DNA of 27,411 nt from Polaribacter sp. (lineage in GTDB: Bacteria > Bacteroidota > Bacteroidia > Flavobacteriales > Flavobacteriaceae), in assembly GCA_029248845.1 (NCBI GenBank), contig JAQWIO010000098.1, positions 1 to 27,411 of the forward strand, read 5' to 3'. Every line of letters starts with the position of its first letter. The first letter of the stretch is position 1. Below, one piece after another: positions 7,629 through 15,261 of this stretch. Below the pieces are notes generated by a model, which made no database searches, was not told where the DNA came from, and saw only the letters and a program-made list of their open reading frames with translations. The position numbers and the translations under genes were made by a program.

Positions 7629-8815
7629 ACTGTTAAATTGTCATATAACTCAATTAATCTTTTAGAGGTTTTTTCCCATGAAAACTTATTTCTTACAAAA
7701 TCCATTCCGTTTTTCCCTAGTTCTGATCTTAATTCCTCATCTTTATAAAGCCTAACAACTTTAGAAGAAAAGTCTTCGACATCTTTTTCTTTATGAACTA
7801 ATCCTGTATTGTTTTTTTTCACTAATTTTTTTTGAGCGATTGCATCACTAACCAAAAGTGGTTTTCCGAAACTCATATATTGAAATATTTTATTAGCATA
7901 CGCAACATCATGTTGTAAATTTCTATGCAGCGGGGAGATACAAACATGACTTGCCAAAATATATGATTGAAATAAACTTACATTCTGCCACCCTTCAAAA
8001 TCCACAAAACCCTCTAATTTTAAATCTTTAACATATTTCTTTAAGATTGGATCTGTTGTGTTTTTACCTACAATTACGAGCTTTAAATTTCGAATTTTAG
8101 ACTTTAATTTTTCGGTGGCACTAATAGCTGTTTTTAGACCCCTTCGTAAATGAGTATCACCCAAATATAAAATAACAAAATTATTTTTATACCTTTTTAT
8201 TATAGTTTCATCAATCTTATATTTTTTATAAAATGATTTTCTAATGGTGTTTGGCACTAATACTAACTTATCTTTTGAAGAGGGAATTCTTTTCTCTAAA
8301 TTTTCAAGAAACTCTGGAGAAACGGAAATAACTTTATTCGCTCTTTCAATAAATTCTCTTTCTTTAATTTTCCATTTTTTTGATGAAATAATATATTTCC
8401 CTGGAAATTTTTGAAGATGAGGATATAACTTCATTACTTCAGGAACATTATCATGTAAATCTAAAACAACTGGAAGTTTAATTTTTTTATTCGCATTAAA
8501 AACTGCTTGCGCAATTCGAATGTCATGAATATGTAAAACATCAATCTTTGTTTCTATTATAAAGCATTCAATCTTTATTTTCATTAATAGACTGTAGAAA
8601 GGAATTGTGTAAGCTAAAGCAGATAATTTATACTCCATTTTATTAGAAGAGTATCTTTTAACTTGAATTCCATTAATAATTTCTGATTCCTTTTCATCAG
8701 AATATTTTAAACAAAAAATAAAAACTTCATGTCCTGCATTAATTAGAGAAACTGCCTCATTTTCTACTCTTGGATCAGGAGGAAACTCTGCATCTAGAAT
8801 CATTCCTATTTTCAT
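7625..8815 (-). CDS. GT4-family glycosyltransferase
   Basis: I place the start at ATG 8815 (protein MKIGMILDAEFPPDPR, 396 aa) rather than at an upstream in-frame codon, because this ATG forms an ATGA overlap with the YfhO stop and matches the family N-terminus. The GT-B/GT4 fold is shown by DAEFPPDPRVENEA at the N-terminus, HDIRIAQAVF and VLDLHDNVPE in the first domain, LYLGDTHLRRGLKTAI at the start of the second, and YMSFGKPLLVSDAIA in the donor-binding region. It probably transfers a sugar to the same glycan as the next gene. The stop overlaps the TTG start of that gene. Donor and acceptor are unknown. Confidence 0.88.
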   Translation of the reverse strand: MKIGMILDAEFPPDPRVENEAVSLINAGHEVFIFCLKYSDEKESEIINGIQVKRYSSNKMEYKLSALAYTIPFYSLLMKIKIECFIIETKIDVLHIHDIRIAQAVFNANKKIKLPVVLDLHDNVPEVMKLYPHLQKFPGKYIISSKKWKIKEREFIERANKVISVSPEFLENLEKRIPSSKDKLVLVPNTIRKSFYKKYKIDETIIKRYKNNFVILYLGDTHLRRGLKTAISATEKLKSKIRNLKLVIVGKNTTDPILKKYVKDLKLEGFVDFEGWQNVSLFQSYILASHVCISPLHRNLQHDVAYANKIFQYMSFGKPLLVSDAIAQKKLVKKNNTGLVHKEKDVEDFSSKVVRLYKDEELRSELGKNGMDFVRNKFSWEKTSKRLIELYDNLTV

Positions 8816-11226
8816 GCTTTCTTCTTCTTTTGATAAAAAAACCATCCAATAGGTATCAAAAATAACATAGCGTAGGAGAAAATAGAAATTATTTTTCCTT
8901 GTTGAATTACTTTTGGTTCAAACTTAAATTCTATGATGTGCTCTCCTACAGGAACTATCATTCCTCTTAAAACGTAATTCACTCTATAGTGAGGTGTTAA
9001 TTTTCCATCAACATAAGCATTCCATCCATCTTTATAAAAAATTTCAGAAAATACAGCAAATTGCTCTTTTTTAGTTTTAGATTGATAGCTTAATGAAGTA
9101 ACATTATAATTAAGAAGTTCTATGGTTGCTGTGGAATCTTGTTGTACCTTGAAATTAAATTTTCTTTTCAAATGACTTTTATCAATAACAACCTCACTTT
9201 TTGTATTTAAAGAATCCAATGCTTGCATTTCCTCATTGGCAGAATGAACAATTTTTATATCTTGAACATACCAGGCATTTCCATTTGCATCCGGGTTTAA
9301 CTGAGCTTGTTTCTCTCCTTTATCGTTACCTACAATAAAGTATTTGGTATTTAACATGTTTAAAACATGCATATTGTTTTTTGCAATTTGGTATTCAAAC
9401 AACTCTTGATAACGCATCATTTTTGCAGCATGATACCCTCCAATAGATTGATGAAAATAAGAAGTACTTCCATCATTCATTGGATTTATAGTGAAATTAC
9501 CAACTCTAAAATGTGTTTTATCTTGTCGTATACGTTTATCAGCATTTGAAGCTATAAAAGGCTTGTCTATTTTTCTTGATGATTTAAAATCATCTTTATT
9601 TACATAATTTTTATTCACTGAAATTAAGTCAAATAGAACTAAAATAATGAATGCTATAACTGCAACTTCTTGTTTTAATTTATTTTTCAAGAACATCCAT
9701 AAAACCCCTGCAGAAAGCAACATTAAAACTAGAGAGCGAAAAGAATCTATTAATAACATAGATTTTCTATCTGCAATTAAAGCATCGACTAGCCCTTGTA
9801 ATTGATTGTATTGGGAATCCCGTAATCCTTCGAAAGATGAAAACATATGCGCTAATAAAAACCCAAAAACTACCAAACCACCAGAAAGATAAATCGCTTT
9901 TTTTAAGTTTTTTTGTTTTTCATCCAAAGATACTTCGAATGAAAAAAATTGTTTCAGACCTAATATAGCTAGTATTGGCACACACAATTCTGCAATAACT
10001 TGAATAGAAGAAACAGCTCTAAACTTATTGTACAAAGGGAAATGATCAATAAAAAAGTTCGTTAAAAGCTCAAAGTTTCTTCCCCAACTCATCAATATCG
10101 AAAAAATTGTTGCAGCAACCAACCACTGTTTCAATCTTCCTTTTACTAGGAATAAACCTAAAAAAAATAGAAAAAATATTACCGCACCAATATAGGCAGG
10201 AGCTTCTATAATTGTTTGGTCTCCCCAATAGGTTAAAACTTGTTTAGAATAATCTTTTGCTACTTTTTTACCTGCTTTTTCTTCTAATAACTGATAAAAT
10301 TTTGAGTCTTCTCCTAATTCTTCAACAGTACCACCACCCATATAACGTGGAATGAATAAGTTAAAAGTTTCTAATTTTGCGTAACTATATTCTGTGATGT
10401 AACTTTTTTCTAGACCATTTGAAGCAACTTTAATACTCCCTTTAGGATCTATCGTTAGTTCAGATTTTCCTCTTGTACTAAAATCAGCATATTCTTTCAT
10501 TGCCATTAAACGAGAAGAATTTGCAGCAATACCTAAAAAAACAGCAGTAATAATTATAATACCTTGTTTCATAAAAACAGGGAACGTCTTTAATCTAATT
10601 GCATATATCAACTCGATAATCCCCATAATCAACAAACAGAATCCAAGATAGTAAGTCATCTGAGGATGGTTTGTGTAAATTTCTAAAGCCATTGCGAGAC
10701 CTGTGGTTATAAAACCAAGAATATATCTTTTTTGAAAAACCCATACTACTCCGGCTAAAACCATTGGCATATACCCAATTGCATGTGCTTTTGCGTTGTG
10801 TCCTGCACCAAATATGATGATTAAATAAGTAGAAAACCCAAAGGCCAATGACCCCAAAATTGCCAATCTCCAGTTTACTTTCAAAGCCATCATCAACACA
10901 AAAAAACTTAAAAAATATAAGAAAGTATAATCTGCTGGTCTTGGTAAGAAACGTAAGGCTTTGTCTATAATTCTTACACAATCATATGGGTAATAAGCAC
11001 TTACCTGATACGCTGGCATGCCACTAAAAGAAGCTCCAGTCCAATATGGCTCTGAATTATTATCAGCTCTAAAATCATTTATCTCTTTTACCATTCCGGT
11101 AAATTGAGTAATGTCAGATTGATGTAGTTTTTTTCCATCTAAAACAGGATGGAAATATACAATTGAAGCCAATAGAAAGATTGCTAGAGCAATTATGTAA
11201 GGAATAACTTTATTAGAAAATTTCAA
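8812..11226 (-). CDS. YfhO family membrane protein (TTG start)
   Basis: The 804-aa multi-pass inner-membrane protein belongs to the YfhO family, GT-C-like proteins linked in Firmicutes to glycosylation of cell-surface polymers. Seen here are an N-terminal helix (IPYIIALAIFLLASIVYF), the conserved periplasmic KLHQSDITQFTGM segment with an acidic residue, many further helices, a soluble region from about 560 to 770, and a final helix followed by QKKKKA. The start is TTG at 11226: it gives the family-typical KFSNKVIPYIIALAIF N-terminus, and the next in-frame ATG would delete the first helix and the conserved acidic loop. It lies 57 bases after DUF4834 and overlaps the next glycosyltransferase by 4 bases (ATGA). 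The role in adding sugars on the periplasmic face is inferred. Confidence 0.88.
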   Translation of the reverse strand: MKFSNKVIPYIIALAIFLLASIVYFHPVLDGKKLHQSDITQFTGMVKEINDFRADNNSEPYWTGASFSGMPAYQVSAYYPYDCVRIIDKALRFLPRPADYTFLYFLSFFVLMMALKVNWRLAILGSLAFGFSTYLIIIFGAGHNAKAHAIGYMPMVLAGVVWVFQKRYILGFITTGLAMALEIYTNHPQMTYYLGFCLLIMGIIELIYAIRLKTFPVFMKQGIIIITAVFLGIAANSSRLMAMKEYADFSTRGKSELTIDPKGSIKVASNGLEKSYITEYSYAKLETFNLFIPRYMGGGTVEELGEDSKFYQLLEEKAGKKVAKDYSKQVLTYWGDQTIIEAPAYIGAVIFFLFFLGLFLVKGRLKQWLVAATIFSILMSWGRNFELLTNFFIDHFPLYNKFRAVSSIQVIAELCVPILAILGLKQFFSFEVSLDEKQKNLKKAIYLSGGLVVFGFLLAHMFSSFEGLRDSQYNQLQGLVDALIADRKSMLLIDSFRSLVLMLLSAGVLWMFLKNKLKQEVAVIAFIILVLFDLISVNKNYVNKDDFKSSRKIDKPFIASNADKRIRQDKTHFRVGNFTINPMNDGSTSYFHQSIGGYHAAKMMRYQELFEYQIAKNNMHVLNMLNTKYFIVGNDKGEKQAQLNPDANGNAWYVQDIKIVHSANEEMQALDSLNTKSEVVIDKSHLKRKFNFKVQQDSTATIELLNYNVTSLSYQSKTKKEQFAVFSEIFYKDGWNAYVDGKLTPHYRVNYVLRGMIVPVGEHIIEFKFEPKVIQQGKIISIFSYAMLFLIPIGWFFYQKKKKA

Positions 11227-11283
11227 GTGGATACTTTTAAATTAATATCTATTTTAAAATATAAAATACTTGTTTATTTGTGA

Positions 11284-11544
11284 TTAATCAATCTCCTCAA
11301 AATCTACATATTCCCCAACAGAATCCTTGCTTTTCTTCTGATTCATTGGCTGCCTATCTATTACAGTTTCTCCTTCGGGTACTTTATTTTTAGATTGTTG
11401 TTGTTTACCTTGATACTGCTGTTCCGCTTTATTTTTGATCGTTTCTGCAGCTTTTTTAATTAAAAAAGGTGCAAACAATCTTGCTAAGAACTTAAAGACA
11501 TAATAAAAAAGAAGAATAAAAAATATTGTTTTTAGTAAGCCCAT
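11284..11544 (-). CDS. DUF4834 family protein
   Basis: The 86-aa protein has one N-terminal membrane segment (LLKTIFFILLFYYVFKFLAR), an amphipathic KKAAETIKNKAEQQ helix, a Gln/Lys-rich linker and an acidic end (VGEYVDFEEID). This matches DUF4834, a small Bacteroidota family of unknown function. The conserved C-terminal 'GEYVDFEEI' is the best identifying feature. The start ATG follows a consensus-like -7 element by about 25 bases. It is the first gene of the minus-strand glycan operon. A scaffold or assembly role at the membrane is possible but only inferred from position. Confidence 0.82.
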   Translation of the reverse strand: MGLLKTIFFILLFYYVFKFLARLFAPFLIKKAAETIKNKAEQQYQGKQQQSKNKVPEGETVIDRQPMNQKKSKDSVGEYVDFEEID

Positions 11545-11569
11545 TTAAATATATATAAATTAATGAACT

Positions 11570-11577
11570 CAAAAATA
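11570..11577 (-). promoter_or_regulatory. Candidate -7 promoter element of the DUF4834/glycan operon
   Basis: On the minus strand the bases read TATTTTTG, a full match to the Bacteroidota TAnnTTTG element. This places the transcript start around 11563 and leaves a leader of about 20 bases before the DUF4834 ATG. No TTG lies at the ideal spacing upstream, which lowers confidence. Confidence 0.5.
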
Positions 11578-11641
11578 ACAATTTGAACACAATTGAAGCG
11601 TTTACAATCTATAAAAATTTCATAAAGTCAAAAAAATATAG

Positions 11642-11663
11642 AATGCTTTTTAAAAACAGCATT
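11642..11663. repeat. Inverted repeat in the divergent promoter region
   Basis: AATGCT (11642-11647) and AGCATT (11658-11663) are perfect inverted arms around an A/T core (TTTTAAAAAC). The arms end seven bases before the -7 element at 11671, so the repeat covers the place where a -33 element would lie. It could be an operator or an RNA hairpin. It is not a terminator of any gene I can identify, since both flanking genes point away from it. Confidence 0.45.
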
Positions 11664-11670
11664 TTTAACC

Positions 11671-11678
11671 TATGTTTG
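11671..11678 (+). promoter_or_regulatory. Candidate -7 promoter element of the 11721 gene
   Basis: TATGTTTG is a full match to the Bacteroidota TAnnTTTG pattern. It predicts a leader of roughly 35-40 bases before the ATG at 11721. No clear TTG is seen 17-23 bases upstream; that space is taken by an inverted repeat, so an activator or repressor site is plausible. Confidence 0.5.
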
Positions 11679-11720
11679 TGTTTATTGGATAATACTAAAA
11701 ATAAAATTGTATTCTAACTT

Positions 11721-12737
11721 ATGAAAAACCTTATTTTAAATTTTTTTTTAATTTCCTGTTTACTTGCAACAATATCCTTAAAAGCTCAGTATACAGAAAT
11801 AATAAACTCGAATAAACCTGGTTTTTCAGACAGTCCTTATAGCGTTGGTAAAGGAGTTTATCAATTTGAAAGTAACTTTTTCTTAAAAAACTTGACTACA
11901 GAACCTACTTTTTCAATACCTCAAGCATTTGGAGTTGATCTTCTTTTTAGAACTAGTCTATTTCTTGAGAAATTAGAACTAAATACACAAATAACTTTTC
12001 AAAAAGACAAAGTAGCTTTTCAAAATATTTTTAATTCTAATTATTTTACTTCTGGAATAAGCAGGTTTACAATTGGAGCAAAATATTTATTATTTGAACC
12101 CACCTATAAAGATGTATCAAAAGAAGTAAGAAGCTGGAAAAGACGAAATACTTTTGATAAAAAAAGATTTATTCCTTCTGTTGCTATTTATTTAGGTGTC
12201 AATTCAGACTTTATCAATGAAATTCACAAAACAGGAAATATTACACCAAAAATAGGTGTATTATTACAACAAAGTCTAACAAACGATTTTAACCTTATTT
12301 CAAATATTTTTTACGACAAAATTGGAACTGAATTTTCTGAAATTTCCTACATAATTTCTGCTACACATAATTTTTTTGATCGATGGTCTGGTTTTTTAGA
12401 GCATCAAGGAATTATTCTTAAACACCAAAAATACTTTAATTTAGGAACAGGACTAACCTACTTATTTAATAAAGATATCCAAATTAATACTTCTGCGAGG
12501 TTTTTACTAGAGGGACGATCGAGAGGTTTTTATGGGAGTTTAGGAATGTCTTACAGAATTGATAAACACAAGGATTCTTTTGTAGAATTGGATGAAAATG
12601 GTAAAAAAATTACAGAAACTCCAGTATCTATCTACAACAACAAACAAAAAAACGGTTTTTTCTCTCGTATTTTTAAAATTTTCAAGAAAGATAAAAGAGT
12701 CAAAAGAAAGCGAAAAAGAAAGCGAAAAAGAAGCTAA
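11721..12737 (+). CDS. Outer-membrane beta-barrel protein (Phenol_MetA_deg/'transporter'-like)
   Basis: The 338-aa protein has a signal peptide (MKNLILNFFLISCLLATISL, cleavage probably after A22). The mature part begins with a NSNKPGFSDSPYSVGKGVYQ segment, which resembles the Bacteroidota 'transporter' barrels related to the Phenol_MetA_deg family. Alternating hydrophobic/polar strands such as FTIGAKYLLFEP, ISATHNFFDRWSGFLEHQG and GFYGSLGMSYRI support an outer-membrane barrel. After the last strand, at about residue 277, come some 60 residues ending in a strongly basic KR tract (328-337) encoded by a 12-base tandem repeat. No T9SS sorting domain is visible. The substrate is unknown, and the next gene starts 16 bases downstream. 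Confidence 0.7.
   Translation: MKNLILNFFLISCLLATISLKAQYTEIINSNKPGFSDSPYSVGKGVYQFESNFFLKNLTTEPTFSIPQAFGVDLLFRTSLFLEKLELNTQITFQKDKVAFQNIFNSNYFTSGISRFTIGAKYLLFEPTYKDVSKEVRSWKRRNTFDKKRFIPSVAIYLGVNSDFINEIHKTGNITPKIGVLLQQSLTNDFNLISNIFYDKIGTEFSEISYIISATHNFFDRWSGFLEHQGIILKHQKYFNLGTGLTYLFNKDIQINTSARFLLEGRSRGFYGSLGMSYRIDKHKDSFVELDENGKKITETPVSIYNNKQKNGFFSRIFKIFKKDKRVKRKRKRKRKRS
12702..12734 (+). repeat. 12-base tandem repeat encoding a KR tail
   Basis: The unit AAAAGAAAGCGA occurs twice exactly (12702-12713, 12714-12725), followed by a 9-base partial copy. In frame it encodes KRKR units and forms the last ten basic residues before the terminal Ser. Copy number could vary by slippage without shifting the frame, because the unit is four codons long. 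Confidence 0.85.
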
Positions 12738-12753
12738 TTTAGGATTTAAAACT

Positions 12754-13887
12754 ATGATTTTATTAAAAAAAGTTACTTCCAAAAAAGAAATGAAAGACTT
12801 TGTACTCTTTCCATTTTCTTTGTACAAAGAAAATGAGTTTTGGGTTCCTCCTATTATAAAAGATGAAATTGATAATTTTGATCCAACAAAAAATCCTGTT
12901 TTTAAAAATGCAGATGCTCAATTCTTTGTAGCGATTAAAAACAATACAATTGTTGGAAGAATAATCGCTATCATCAATTGGTTTGAAGTTGAAAAACAAC
13001 AAATTAAAAAAATGCGTTTTGGATGGTTTGATGTAATAGATGATCTTGAAGTAAGCAAAGTACTATTGAACAAAGTGAAAGAAATTGGCCTCAAAAATAA
13101 TCTAGACTATATTGAAGGTCCTGTAGGATTTAATAACCTAGATAAAACAGGAGTATTAATTGAAGGTTTTGATCATATAGGAACAATGATCACTTGGTAT
13201 AACCACCCATATTATAAAGAACATTTTGAAAAATTAGGATTTATAAAAGAGAAAGAATATTTAGAAAATAAGTTTAAATTTAAAAATGTAGATGCAACGT
13301 ATTTTGATAGAATAAGTCGTGTTTTAAAAAGACGCTTTAAATTAAAAGCACTAGATTTCACAAAAACGAAAGACATACTCCCTTATATTGACGAAATGTT
13401 TGATGTTTTCGAGAAAAGCTATTCGAAGCTATCAACTTTTGTTCCTATTTCAGATTCTCAAATAGCTTTTTTTAAAAAAAAATACATCTCTTTTATCAAT
13501 CCAGAATTTATAAAATTTGTAATTGACGAAAACAATAAACTAATTGCTTTTGCAATTGTAATGCCCTCTTTTTCTGAAGCTTTACAGAAAGCAAATGGTA
13601 AATTATTTCCATTTGGATTGCTCCATTTATTAAGTGCACGAAAGCACGCAAAAGATGTTACTTTCTATTTGATTGGTGTACATCCAGAATATCAAAATAA
13701 AGGTGTTCATGCCATTATTTTTGATCAATATACAAAAACTTTCGCTCCTCTAGGAATAGAAAATTGTATTAGAACTCCAGAATTAGAAGATAATGAAGCT
13801 ATCAAAAAGTTGTGGGAAAAATTTAACCCAGTTACTCATAAAAGACGTAGAACTTATAAATTAGAAATCGATGCAACTATTTTATAA
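12754..13887 (+). CDS. GNAT-fold N-acetyltransferase-like protein
   Basis: I start the gene at ATG 12754 (377 aa, MILLKKVTSKKEMKDF). The frame stays open further upstream, but that part lies inside the preceding gene and reads as a low-complexity KES/KE shadow. The protein resembles a Bacteroidota GNAT-like family: FPFSLYKENEFWVPPIIKDE near the N-terminus, FVAIKNNTIVGRIIAIIN as the central strands, and LIGVHPEYQNKGVHAIIFDQ around 305-323 as the acetyl-CoA-binding beta4-alpha3 motif. The acceptor substrate is unknown. Its last 17 bases overlap the start of rsmE, so the genes are translationally linked. Confidence 0.75.
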   Translation: MILLKKVTSKKEMKDFVLFPFSLYKENEFWVPPIIKDEIDNFDPTKNPVFKNADAQFFVAIKNNTIVGRIIAIINWFEVEKQQIKKMRFGWFDVIDDLEVSKVLLNKVKEIGLKNNLDYIEGPVGFNNLDKTGVLIEGFDHIGTMITWYNHPYYKEHFEKLGFIKEKEYLENKFKFKNVDATYFDRISRVLKRRFKLKALDFTKTKDILPYIDEMFDVFEKSYSKLSTFVPISDSQIAFFKKKYISFINPEFIKFVIDENNKLIAFAIVMPSFSEALQKANGKLFPFGLLHLLSARKHAKDVTFYLIGVHPEYQNKGVHAIIFDQYTKTFAPLGIENCIRTPELEDNEAIKKLWEKFNPVTHKRRRTYKLEIDATIL

Positions 13888-14578
13888 TTCAGAAATATCC
13901 TTAGAGACAAAACAAATTACTTTTGATAAGATTGAAAGTAAACATATTGTGCGTGTATTGCGAAAAAAAGAGAATGATATTCTAAAAATAACGAATGGAA
14001 AAGGATATTTATTTGAAGTTAAAATTAATTTTGCAAACGATAAAAAATGTCTCGCAGATATTATTGCTGTAAAAGAAAAAAAGAATCCCAGGAATTATTA
14101 TTTACACATTGCAATTGCTCCTACCAAAAATAATGACAGAATTGAGTGGTTTTTAGAAAAAGCAACTGAAATTGGTATTGATGAAATAACACCAATTATT
14201 TGCGCTAATTCTGAACGTAGGAGTGTTAAATTAGAGCGTTTTAAAAAAATAATTCAATCCGCTATGAAACAATCTTTAAAGTTCACGTTACCAAAACTCA
14301 ATGAACCTAGAAAATTTAGTGATTTTATAAATCAAAATTTAGATGGTAAAATTTGCATAGCACATTGTGAAAAAAAAGAAAAAAAAAAATTAAAATCTGT
14401 TATCGATGCCTCTGAAAAAGTGACCATTCTAATTGGTCCTGAAGGTGATTTTTCTTCTGATGAGATTAAGAAAGCACTGATGAAAAAATTTATTCCTATT
14501 ACTTTGGGGGAAAGTAGACTTCGGACTGAAACAGCTGCTTTAGTTGCTGTAAATAGCGTTTCTTTTATAAATGAGTAA
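13871..14578 (+). CDS. rsmE: 16S rRNA (uracil(1498)-N3)-methyltransferase
   Basis: RsmE uses S-adenosylmethionine to methylate N3 of U1498 in 16S rRNA, near the decoding centre of the 30S subunit. The 235-aa protein has the N-terminal PUA-like part (SKHIVRVLRKKENDILKITN, 23-42) and the C-terminal SPOUT trefoil knot: KATEIGIDEITPI (97-109), SERRSVKLERF (114-124), LIGPEGDFSSDEI (187-199) and LGESRLRTETAAL (212-224). All family signatures are intact and the length is normal. It overlaps the GNAT-like gene by 17 bases. The DUF4159 gene follows after 41 bases, a neighbour pair I recall as frequent in Bacteroidota. Confidence 0.96.
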   Translation: MQLFYNSEISLETKQITFDKIESKHIVRVLRKKENDILKITNGKGYLFEVKINFANDKKCLADIIAVKEKKNPRNYYLHIAIAPTKNNDRIEWFLEKATEIGIDEITPIICANSERRSVKLERFKKIIQSAMKQSLKFTLPKLNEPRKFSDFINQNLDGKICIAHCEKKEKKKLKSVIDASEKVTILIGPEGDFSSDEIKKALMKKFIPITLGESRLRTETAALVAVNSVSFINE

Positions 14579-14619
14579 CTTTTTTACTATCTTGCTGGGA
14601 ATCTAGCGATAGGGAATAT

Positions 14620-15261
14620 ATGAAGCAAATCATCTTTCTTTTTTTTACTTATTTATCAATATTTGCTTACGCACAGGATGTTGCAATCTTAAAATATAAT
14701 GGTGGTGGAGATTGGTATGCAAACCCAACCGCAATTCCTAATTTAATAGCATTTACAAACCAAAATATTAAAACTAATATCTCTAAAAACCCTAGAATAG
14801 TTTCTGTTGGAAGTGAGGATATATTTAGCTTTCCAATAGTCTTTATGACAGGTCATGGCAATATTTATCTTTCAGATAATGAGGCAAAAAACTTAAAAAA
14901 TTATTTAATTTCAGGAGGTTTTTTACATATTTCTGACAATTATGGATTGGATAAATTTATTAGAAGAGAACTTAAGAAAGTATTTTCAAAATTAGAACTT
15001 ATAGAAATACCAGTAAATCATCTTATTTATAATCAAAGCTATAAATTTCCAAAAGGTATTCCAAAAATTCATGAACATGATAAAAATCCAGCACAAGGCT
15101 TTGGATTGTTTTATAAAGGAAGGCTTGTTGTTTTTTACGACTTTGAAACTGATTTAAGTGACGGTTGGGAGGATGCAGAGATTCACAATAATCCTAAAAA
15201 TGTTCGAGAAAAGGCATTACAAATGGGAGCAAATATTATAGAATATGCATTTAAAAATTAG
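14620..15261 (+). CDS. Exported DUF4159 domain protein
   Basis: The 213-aa protein has a signal peptide (MKQIIFLFFTYLSIFAYAQ, probable cleavage after AYA). A single DUF4159 domain follows: AILKYNGGGDWYANPTAI, then FMTGHGNIYLSDNEAKNL, YLISGGFLHISDNYGLDKF, and IPVNHLIYNQSYKFPKG near the end. DUF4159 is related to the class I glutamine-amidotransferase-like fold, but no catalytic Cys is seen at a nucleophile elbow, so enzymatic activity is doubtful. Mature residues would face the periplasm. Its function is unknown. Its 3' end overlaps the following transporter gene by 17 bases, suggesting coupled expression. Confidence 0.87.
   Translation: MKQIIFLFFTYLSIFAYAQDVAILKYNGGGDWYANPTAIPNLIAFTNQNIKTNISKNPRIVSVGSEDIFSFPIVFMTGHGNIYLSDNEAKNLKNYLISGGFLHISDNYGLDKFIRRELKKVFSKLELIEIPVNHLIYNQSYKFPKGIPKIHEHDKNPAQGFGLFYKGRLVVFYDFETDLSDGWEDAEIHNNPKNVREKALQMGANIIEYAFKN

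Noticed and set aside
10595..10981. 128-codon open frame on the minus strand inside the YfhO gene
   Set aside because: It lies wholly inside a well-supported gene in another frame, has no family resemblance, and is a product of A/T-rich third positions.
11227..11283. Small palindrome (TATTTTAAAATA) between DUF4834 and YfhO as an internal terminator
   Set aside because: It is only 12 bases of pure A/T with no loop or adjacent T run in the right place; such sequences are frequent by chance here.
12702..12734. Short direct repeats considered as a CRISPR or mobile-element end
   Set aside because: The repeats are 12 bases, contiguous, without spacers and in frame with the coding sequence, so they are a coding microsatellite.
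12592..12753. 54-codon N-terminal extension of the GNAT-like gene
   Set aside because: It overlaps the end of the outer-membrane protein gene and reads as low-complexity KES/KE from the repeat. The family-like N-terminus begins at ATG 12754, 16 bases after the upstream stop.
12540..13002. Two minus-strand open frames (95 and 79 codons) opposite the outer-membrane and GNAT-like genes
   Set aside because: They are antisense shadows with Phe/Ser-rich translation typical of reversed Lys/Glu codons; no motif or promoter is seen.
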